NCBI GenBank assembly: GCA_019187225.1
Contig: JABAQQ010000028.1
Location: forward strand, 62,001 to 126,000
Reading direction: 5' to 3'
Origin: Saprospiraceae bacterium
Lineage (GTDB): Bacteria > Bacteroidota > Bacteroidia > Chitinophagales > Saprospiraceae
DNA length: 64,000 nucleotides
Shown: one piece after another, positions 58,356 through 64,000 of the stretch
How positions within the stretch are numbered: position 1 is the first letter of the stretch
Layout of the letters: every line of letters starts with the position of its first letter
The notes under the pieces: generated by a model
Told to the model about the DNA's origin: nothing
Database searches by the model: none
What the model saw: only the letters and a program-made list of their open reading frames with translations
Translations under genes and position numbers: made by a program

Positions 58356-59266
58356 TGGCGGACAACTCAAAAGTTCACTTTCTCACCGATCCTGCGCCGT
58401 TCCGCGAAAAAGAACGCTTGTACCTCGAAGTACGCCGTCGCGAGGGACGCGTTTTTCCCGATGAAATGGTGCGACAATTGCCATTTATTTCAAAGTCAAA
58501 CCCTTATGCAAGAGAGTGGATTTGGCGAAGAAGAACGTCTGAGCGATTTTTGTCATTCTGTAAGAACCTGTCCGCTCTGCGAGGAAAAAACGCAGAGCGG
58601 ACGGGTGCTTACCAGCTTCCGATCGCAGAGCGGACGGGTGCTTACAACATGACAATACTCGATCTCGGCTGCGGCAACGGCTGGCTGGCCAACCGGCTGG
58701 CGGAAAACCCGGATTGGGAGGTATGGGCAGTGGATGTGAACGAGGAAGAATTGACGCAGGGGGCGCGGCTTTTTGGCCGGGAGAATTTGCGTTTTGTATT
58801 TGCGGATGTCTTTACGCCCCCGCCGATACCCCCACCGATAAATCGGTCGGTTGAGTCTGAAAATCCGGCAGGATTTTTCCCTCAGCCCACCGATTTATCG
58901 GTGGGGACATCGGCGGGGATAACGGGAAGACAATACGACATCATCGTACTCGCCGCCTCCGTGCAATATTTTCCCGATGTAGAGCAATTGATTTTTTCCT
59001 TAAAAAAGTGCCTGAAACGCGGCGGCCAAATCCACATCCTCGATTCGCCTTTTTACGAAAATGAAACAGCGCGGGCGGCGGCGCAGCAACGAACTTTGGA
59101 ATACTATACTAAAATAGGCGTGCCGGAAATGGCGGTTTTTTACCACCATCATCTCTGGGCCGATATTGAAAAATCTGGAGGGAAAAACCTCAACGACCGA
59201 CTGACGATCAGGTTTTTACAAAAAGTAAAATGGTTTGCGCCGTTCCCGTGGGTGGTGATTGGTTAA
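58355..59266 (+). CDS. SAM-dependent methyltransferase interrupted in frame by two palindromic elements
   Basis: 303 residues from the ATG at 58355 (MADNSKVHFLTDPAPFREKERLYLEVRRREGRV). Methyltransferase motif I is MTILDLGCGNGWLANRLAE and post-I is VWAVDVNEEELTQGARLF; motif IV is YDIIVLAASVQYFPD. Two stretches interrupt this fold: about residues 66-100 (FCKNLSALRGKNAERTG...), encoded by palindromic element P at 58550-58655, and about 155-188 (PPPIPPPINRSVESENP...), encoded by a second palindrome at 58817-58918. Removing both gives about 235 residues, normal for the family. The frame stays open through both, so the gene may still be expressed. Substrate unknown. Confidence 0.82.
   Translation: MADNSKVHFLTDPAPFREKERLYLEVRRREGRVFPDEMVRQLPFISKSNPYAREWIWRRRTSERFLSFCKNLSALRGKNAERTGAYQLPIAERTGAYNMTILDLGCGNGWLANRLAENPDWEVWAVDVNEEELTQGARLFGRENLRFVFADVFTPPPIPPPINRSVESENPAGFFPQPTDLSVGTSAGITGRQYDIIVLAASVQYFPDVEQLIFSLKKCLKRGGQIHILDSPFYENETARAAAQQRTLEYYTKIGVPEMAVFYHHHLWADIEKSGGKNLNDRLTIRFLQKVKWFAPFPWVVIG
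58550..58655. repeat. Palindromic element P, copy within a gene
   Basis: 106 bp from TTGTCATTCTGTAAGAACC to GTGCTTACAACATGACAA. The ends are inverted repeats matching at about 26 of 32 positions. The inner stem is GTCCGCTCTGCG...CGCAGAGCGGAC. The right arm (CGCAGAGCGGACGGGTGCTTAC) is duplicated, near 58590 and 58624. It shares its ends with the intergenic copy at 55350. Confidence 0.8.
58817..58918. repeat. Second palindromic element within the methyltransferase gene
   Basis: CCCCCGCCGATACCCCCACC and GATAAATCGGT on the left mirror ACCGATTTATCGGTGGGG and CATCGGCGGGG on the right. An inner AAAATCCGGCAGGATTTTT hairpin lies between. About 102 bp, 34 codons, with open frame throughout. No second copy seen in the window. 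Confidence 0.8.
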
Positions 59267-59332
59267 TTGGTGATTGGTTAATTGGTGTGGAACGCGTTTT
59301 AAAACCGTAAGTCGTCAGTCGTCAGTCGCGGT
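59259..59332. repeat. Two short tandem repeats between convergent genes
   Basis: TTGGTTAATTGGTGA units (59259-59287) and GTCGTCAGTC units (59309-59330). Their sequences are unrelated to each other and to other gaps. The second runs into the end of aguB. Confidence 0.6.
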
Positions 59333-60206
59333 AGCGTTTCGTCAAATCCCCGTAATCATCAATCCGCCGGTCGCGGAAAAACGGCCAGATGCGGCGCACG
59401 TCTTCGGTGCGCTGTTTGTCAATTTCCACCACAACATTTTCTTCCCGCTCCGCGCCTGAAAGGTGCAGCACTTCGCCTTGCGGACCGGCCACAAAACTTT
59501 GCCCCCAGAACTGAATGCCTCCGGTGACGCCCGTCCAGTCCGGTTCATGTCCTACCCGGTTGACGGTGACGACCGGCAGGCCGTTCGCTACCGCGTGACC
59601 GCGCTGGATGGCAAACCACGCCCCGTGCTGCCGGTCTTTTTCTTCCTGGCTGTCTGTACTTTCCCAACCAATGGCCGTTGGGTAGATGAGCATTTCGGCA
59701 CCTGCCAGCGCCATCAGTCGTGCTGCTTCGGGATACCATTGATCCCAGCAGACGAGCACGCCGAGTTTGCCCACCGAAGTCTGGATGGGATGAAAACCCA
59801 GGTCGCCGGGGGTGAAATAAAATTTCTCGTAGTATGCTGGATCGTCGGGGATGTGCATTTTGCGGTATTTACCCGCGATGGAACCGTCTTTTTCAAACAC
59901 TACGGCAGTATTGTGGTAAATGCCGGGCGCACGTTTTTCAAACAGGGATGTGACCAGCACCACTCCGTATTGTTTTGCAGCAGCGGAAAAGACGTCCGTA
60001 TCGGGCCCCGGGATGGGCGAGGCGAGGTCGAACATCTGCGTATCCTCGGCCTGGCAAAAGTAGATGTCGCAGTGCAATTCCTGCAATATCACCAATTGCG
60101 CGCCTTTTGCAGCACAATCGGCAATGCCCTCTATGGAACGGGCGATATTTGCTTGTTTGTCGCCAGAACAGCTTTGCTGCACGAAACCTGTTTTTAAAAC
60201 TGACAT
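59322..60206 (-). CDS. aguB: N-carbamoylputrescine amidase
   Basis: 294 residues, nitrilase superfamily. The catalytic triad is visible: Glu in LVILQELHCDIYFCQ (about residue 43), Lys in GKYRKMHIPDD (about 115) and Cys in VLVCWDQWYPEAARL (about 153). YYEKFYFTPGDLGF and the C-terminal RRIWPFFRDRRIDDYGDL are typical of AguB. It hydrolyses N-carbamoylputrescine to putrescine, CO2 and ammonia. Agmatine deiminase, the preceding step, is encoded 1.4 kb upstream on the same strand, with the LacI-type gene between. Confidence 0.94.
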   Translation of the reverse strand: MSVLKTGFVQQSCSGDKQANIARSIEGIADCAAKGAQLVILQELHCDIYFCQAEDTQMFDLASPIPGPDTDVFSAAAKQYGVVLVTSLFEKRAPGIYHNTAVVFEKDGSIAGKYRKMHIPDDPAYYEKFYFTPGDLGFHPIQTSVGKLGVLVCWDQWYPEAARLMALAGAEMLIYPTAIGWESTDSQEEKDRQHGAWFAIQRGHAVANGLPVVTVNRVGHEPDWTGVTGGIQFWGQSFVAGPQGEVLHLSGAEREENVVVEIDKQRTEDVRRIWPFFRDRRIDDYGDLTKRYRD

Positions 60207-60278
60207 GATCGTATACAGATTGATGTGAGGGCCTTTACAGACCGGGCGATTACAAACTCCCCGACGCCATCAAACGGT

Positions 60279-61307
60279 TTACAACTCTACACGGCGCGTC
60301 GTTGCAAGTTCGATGAGTTGGGTTTTCACCATGATCCTTTCTACCGAACGATTTTCTTTTTTGTAATCGCCCGATTCGATCAGCCGTACAAGTTGTTGTG
60401 CAGCCAATCGCCCCACCTCATACCCGTCGTGATGCAGAAAAGTCACTTGCGGATACAGGCAGTAAGGAAGAAATCCATCGCTGATGCAAATAACCGAACA
60501 TTCTTCCGGTATTTTTCTTCCCGATGCCGCGATAGCAGGCAAAGCGCCGATGATAATTTCGTCGGTCATGGCAAAGATCGCGTCCGGTGGAGCGGGGTTC
60601 GTTAAAAGTGCGCGCGCGCATTTTTCCGCTTCATAAGCGCTGTCGGCAAAGCAAAACAGGTCGTCGGAACTGGCAAGTCCCAGATGGCGCAGTGCATGCC
60701 GGAAGCCTTCCAACCGCAATTGGGTGATCCGCATGTTCGGATTGCCAAATATGCCGGCGATACGGCGGCACCCGCTTTTTGCCAGGTAAGTCACTGCTTC
60801 GACGGCGGATTGAAAATCCTCCAATACCACTGCATCATAAGGCAGGTCTTCGAGTATTTTATCGAACATGACCACCGGCGCGCCGATCTCCTCCAACACC
60901 GAAAATTGTGTTGACAGGCGGGAATTCCGGGAGAAGGCCAGCAAGATACCTGCTACATCATTCTCCGCACAAATGCGGATGTTTTCTATTTCGCGTTCCG
61001 GTGATTCGTTGGAAGGCAGCATGATCAGGTTATAACCATGATCGTGAAGATTGTCCTGTATTCCCTTTATGACCGAGGGATAAAAGAACATTGTAATTTC
61101 AGGGGTGATCAAACCGATCAGGCGGCTGCTGCGCTGGCGCAAATATACTGCCATTTGATTGGGGCGGTAGTGCAGCCGCTCGGCCAATTCTTTTATTTTC
61201 CTGCGCAGTGCCGGGCTTATGTCAGGATGATCTTTCAGCGCGCGCGATACCGTGGAAGGATTCACGCCTAACTGATTCGCAATGTCTTTAATGGTTGTTC
61301 TCTTCAT
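60279..61307 (-). CDS. LacI-family transcription regulator
   Basis: 342 residues. The N-terminal helix-turn-helix and hinge are TIKDIANQLGVNPSTVSRALKDHPDISPALRRKIKELAERLHYRPNQMA (about 4-52). The periplasmic-binding-protein-like sensor domain follows (LIGLITPEITMFFYPSVIKGI; DDVAGILLAF; AIFAMTDEIIIGAL). The ATG at 61307 begins the HTH directly. LacI regulators usually sense sugars, so control of the nearby SusC-type system is as likely as control of agmatine genes. No operator could be singled out. Confidence 0.92.
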   Translation of the reverse strand: MKRTTIKDIANQLGVNPSTVSRALKDHPDISPALRRKIKELAERLHYRPNQMAVYLRQRSSRLIGLITPEITMFFYPSVIKGIQDNLHDHGYNLIMLPSNESPEREIENIRICAENDVAGILLAFSRNSRLSTQFSVLEEIGAPVVMFDKILEDLPYDAVVLEDFQSAVEAVTYLAKSGCRRIAGIFGNPNMRITQLRLEGFRHALRHLGLASSDDLFCFADSAYEAEKCARALLTNPAPPDAIFAMTDEIIIGALPAIAASGRKIPEECSVICISDGFLPYCLYPQVTFLHHDGYEVGRLAAQQLVRLIESGDYKKENRSVERIMVKTQLIELATTRRVEL

Positions 61308-61557
61308 CAGGCGTAATGGCAACAAACTGATATTATTGGTTTTACAATGAAAAGGCCACATTAAATCTATCCAAGGTGGTCTTTGGCAAATTTCTGTTCC
61401 TTTTTTAAAAGTGTAAAATTATCAACATTTCGGGAAAGTTACCAACAGCAACCGTTTGCACAACTGATTGCGGCGAAGATGGGGATTTGTGCGGGGTATA
61501 TGATTTAAGCGTGGAAATACCTTTACCCCATCAAATACAGCTCATTGAAAGAAAGGT

Positions 61558-62595
61558 TTAGGTTTTTATCACATTGGCCGGGTACTGCATTGTGACACAA
61601 TGCAGTGACCCGTGCTGTAAAATCAGGGGGCGGCAATCGATCCCGATGATCCGGCGGCCGGGAAAAATATTTTTCAGAACGTCCAATGCATCGGTATCCT
61701 GCGGCACGCGATAGGTTGGTACGAGCACGGCACCGTTGATGATCAGGAAATTGGCGTAGGTGGCGGGCAGGCGATGGCCTTCCGCATCGAAGCAGGCATC
61801 GGGCCAGGGCAGCGGCACGAGGCGGTAGGGCGAGCCGACTTTATTCCGGAATGCGCGGAGTTCGGCTTCCATGCGTTGCAGAGCGTCGAAGTGCTCGTCG
61901 GAGGGATCGTCGCATTGCACGTAGGCGATGGTGCCCGCGTCGCAGAAGCGCGCCAGCGTGTCGATGTGCGAATCCGTGTCGTCGCCGGCGAGGTAGCCGT
62001 GGTGCAGCCATAAGACCCGGTCGAGGCCGAAACAGGTTTTCAGGTGATCTTCGATCTGCGTTTTGTCGAGGTGCGGGTTGCGGTTGGGCGATAGCATACA
62101 CTCGGCGGTAGTGAGCAAGGTGCCCTGGCCGTCGCTTTCGATGCCGCCGCCCTCCAGCACAATACCTCCATGACGGATATCCGCCTGGAATATCCCTCTA
62201 TTGTAAAGTCGCCGGGTAATGAGGTTGTCTTTGTCGGCAGGGAATTTCAGCCCCCAACCGTTGAAGACAAAGTCCAGCAGAACCGGCTTGCCGTTTTCAA
62301 AAACGGTGATGCCGCCGTGGTCGCGCGCCCAGGTGTCGTTAGACTCGCATTCGAAGAAGATCAGGTTATCCTGAACAGCATTCAGCAACCGTTTTTTGAG
62401 GGCGGCAGCGTCGCGGCACACGATCAGCACTTTTTCAAAGCGGCTGATTGTTTCAGCGATGCGAATAAAGCAGGGAAGCACTTCATCGAGCACATCACGC
62501 CAGTCGGTTTGTTCATGGGGGAAAGTGAGCTGAACGGCGCTTTGCGGTTCCCATTCGGCGGGCAGGCGACGGAAGGAGGTCGGAGAGGCGGGCAT
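61558..62595 (-). CDS. aguA: Agmatine deiminase
   Basis: 345 residues, guanidino-group-modifying (pentein) fold. PAEWEPQSAVQLTFPHEQTDW opens the domain; ESNDTWARDHGGI contains the substrate-binding Asp/Arg pair; GGGIESDGQGTLLTT and HHGYLAGDDTDSHIDTLARF carry the catalytic Glu/His/Asp. The nucleophilic Cys is near the C terminus in LQHGSLHCVTMQYP. It converts agmatine to N-carbamoylputrescine. The start ATG at 62595 has a consensus -7 box 19 bp upstream. Confidence 0.95.
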   Translation of the reverse strand: MPASPTSFRRLPAEWEPQSAVQLTFPHEQTDWRDVLDEVLPCFIRIAETISRFEKVLIVCRDAAALKKRLLNAVQDNLIFFECESNDTWARDHGGITVFENGKPVLLDFVFNGWGLKFPADKDNLITRRLYNRGIFQADIRHGGIVLEGGGIESDGQGTLLTTAECMLSPNRNPHLDKTQIEDHLKTCFGLDRVLWLHHGYLAGDDTDSHIDTLARFCDAGTIAYVQCDDPSDEHFDALQRMEAELRAFRNKVGSPYRLVPLPWPDACFDAEGHRLPATYANFLIINGAVLVPTYRVPQDTDALDVLKNIFPGRRIIGIDCRPLILQHGSLHCVTMQYPANVIKT

Positions 62596-62614
62596 TTTGC
62601 GAAAATTTGGAGGG

Positions 62615-62622
62615 CAAAAGTA
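62615..62622 (-). promoter_or_regulatory. -7 promoter element for aguA
   Basis: TACTTTTG on the minus strand, exact TAnnTTTG. Confidence 0.5.
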
Positions 62623-62751
62623 AAATTTAGGCAAAGAAAAATTTTATTCTGAAAAAAGAAACCGGATTTAAAGCGTTAATAAGGAGCCTCTGATTTTCTA
62701 ATGATAATCTAATTTTGTTTTTTTGGAATTTTAAAAAATTAAAAAAAAGGC

Positions 62752-62784
62752 TTTGTTTGTATCGCCAACGTATCACTACCTTAG
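62752..62784 (+). promoter_or_regulatory. Promoter of the SusC-type gene with long leader
   Basis: CTTTGTTTG provides a -33 box and TACCTTAG (62777-62784) a -7 box at near-ideal spacing. About 190 nt of untranslated leader follow before the ATG at 62978. I see nothing else in that leader that I can name. Confidence 0.45.
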
Positions 62785-62977
62785 CCCCGCTTAGAAGGTG
62801 CGCCACACACCTGAACCCTCCCTTAACAAGCCTTCGCCTTTCCAAATAATATCCTGTTCATTCACGCTGCTGAAGAGATAGTTACAGGTTTAATCCCGTC
62901 CTGGCATTCCCAGAGACCGCGAAGGACTTTCACTCGACCGTGAAATATACTTTTCACTAAACTAAACTCATTATTGT

Positions 62978-64000
62978 ATGAAGTTTTTGCACACCTTTAC
63001 CAAAGGCGGATTGCTCGCAGCGTTATTGTTGCTGCTGGGTAGCGCCGCATTGGCACAACGCACCGTGACGGGCAAAGTCACCGATGCCGAAACCGGCGAG
63101 CCGCTGATCGGCGCCACTGTTTCGGTGGTTGGCACTACGCGCGGCAGCGTGACCGATATTGACGGCAACTATTCGGTCATTGTTCCCGATGGCAGCACAC
63201 AGCTGCGTTTCGCTTACACCGGCTACAAAGAAGAAGTGGTGGAACTCAGCTCGTCCAACACCGTGGACATGGCCATGAAACCGGGTACGGTACTCGATGA
63301 GATCGTGGTCATCGGTTATGGCGCGGTGAAAAAAGAAGATGCTACCGGCGCAGTGGCCACCATCAGCAGTAAAGATTTTAACAGAGGCGTCATCGTAGCC
63401 CCGGAACAATTGATCCAGGGCCAGGTAGCAGGCGTACAGGTGACGACCGCCAGCGGTGAACCGGGCGCAGGCATCAACGTACGTATCCGGGGCACTACGT
63501 CGGTGCGCAGCGGCAACAACCCGTTGTTCGTACTCGATGGAATTCCCCTGAGCGGCGGCGATACGCAGGCCGCAGGCGCCGACGCCGGTTTCGGTACCAG
63601 CTCTCCGCGCAACCCGCTCAACTTCATCAACCCGGACGACATCGCCAACATCGACATCCTGAAAGATGCCTCCGCCACTGCTATTTACGGTTCGCGCGGC
63701 GCCAACGGTGTGGTGATCATCACGACGAAGAAAGGACAGCAGGGCAAAGGTTCGCTCAACTACAACTATTCGCTGGGTATCAGCAATATAGCCAATAAAT
63801 ACGACTTGCTTGGCCGCGAAGAGTTTCTGGATGCTTACGAATTTTTCAACGGAGCAGCCGCCAGAGAAACCCTCGACGGCGACGCCAGTACCGACTGGCA
63901 GGGTGAAGTCTTCCAAACCGGACTTACGCACACGCACAACGTTTCGTTTGGCGGCGCTCAAGCCGGAGCCGACTATCGCTTCTCTTTCGGTTACCAGGAC
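62978..64000 (+). CDS. SusC/RagA-family TonB-dependent receptor, N-terminal part
   Basis: 341 codons are present; the gene runs off the right edge (family length about 1000). A signal peptide (MKFLHTFTKGGLLAALLLLLGSAALAQ) is followed by the carboxypeptidase-D-like domain typical of SusC proteins (RTVTGKVTDAETGEPLIGATV, VTDIDGNYSV). Next come the TonB box region (LDEIVVIGYGAVKKEDATGAV) and the plug (LIQGQVAGVQV, VRIRGTTSVRSGNNPLFVLDGIPL, ILKDASATAIYGSRGANGVVIITTKKG). Its SusD partner should follow outside the window. It diverges from aguA. The substrate is unknown; glycans or peptides are usual. Confidence 0.95.
   Translation, partial: MKFLHTFTKGGLLAALLLLLGSAALAQRTVTGKVTDAETGEPLIGATVSVVGTTRGSVTDIDGNYSVIVPDGSTQLRFAYTGYKEEVVELSSSNTVDMAMKPGTVLDEIVVIGYGAVKKEDATGAVATISSKDFNRGVIVAPEQLIQGQVAGVQVTTASGEPGAGINVRIRGTTSVRSGNNPLFVLDGIPLSGGDTQAAGADAGFGTSSPRNPLNFINPDDIANIDILKDASATAIYGSRGANGVVIITTKKGQQGKGSLNYNYSLGISNIANKYDLLGREEFLDAYEFFNGAAARETLDGDASTDWQGEVFQTGLTHTHNVSFGGAQAGADYRFSFGYQD

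Overview
The window reads as a chromosomal segment of a free-living Bacteroidota bacterium, probably of the Saprospiria/Chitinophagia side (inference). The evidence is C-terminal type IX secretion (T9SS) sorting domains, a SusC-type receptor, one-piece regulator-propeller/Y_Y_Y/LytS sensor kinases, the bamD-rpoZ-coaBC-DUF4835 gene order, and promoters with the Bacteroidota -7 box TAnnTTTG. Base composition is near 50% GC. I saw no rRNA, tRNA, CRISPR array, complete insertion sequence or phage module.

Layout. 1-4.2 kb: start of a Gfo/Idh/MocA oxidoreductase, then a LytS/LytTR two-component pair. 4.7-9.1 kb (minus strand): small membrane protein, DUF4465 secreted protein and BtuB-like receptor behind a cobalamin riboswitch swollen by repeats, then a DinB-fold protein. 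9.3-14.3 kb: rimO, a ParE/RelE-type toxin-antitoxin pair, cca, a Uma2 nuclease-like gene flanked by a scrap of cca-like DNA, and an esterase. 14.3-17.2 kb: UspA-like and CBS proteins divergent from a receiver-CRP regulator. 17.4-24 kb: lipoprotein, ECF sigma factor with a membrane/barrel partner, orphan secreted protein, methyltransferase, carbonic anhydrase coupled to a SulP transporter, histone-H1-like protein. 24.1-30.3 kb: CzcA-CzcC fusion and CzcB metal efflux system.

30.4-48.6 kb is the heart of the window: a sulfur-oxidation island. It holds sulfide:quinone oxidoreductase, rhodaneses, a SoxB-like thiosulfohydrolase, thioredoxin, a TsdA-like dihaem cytochrome c, DsrE, 1-Cys peroxiredoxin, two persulfide dioxygenase-rhodanese fusions, a Crp/Fnr regulator, a DUF2892 protein, a TauE exporter and a split YeeE/YedE transporter. 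SoxYZ, SoxAX and SoxCD are not seen here. Four of its promoters carry the same 16-bp palindrome (nGTARC-N4-GTYACA), each starting exactly 38 bp before the -7 box. This is the spacing expected for class II activation by a CRP/FNR-family protein and defines a candidate regulon.

48.8-64 kb: orphan paaA, the bamD-rpoZ-coaBC-DUF4835 housekeeping block, a GNAT protein, a YefM/YoeB-like pair whose toxin carries an in-frame stop, an acyl-CoA carboxylase beta subunit, a zinc-ribbon DUF3667 protein coupled to a methyltransferase that carries two in-frame palindromic insertions, the agmatine-to-putrescine genes aguB and aguA around a LacI-type regulator, and the start of a SusC receptor.

Repeats are a second theme. 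A ~130-bp MITE-like element occurs three times. A ~90-105-bp palindromic element occurs once between genes and once inside a gene. Many short intergenic gaps consist of gap-specific tandem repeats, usually on two mirrored arms.
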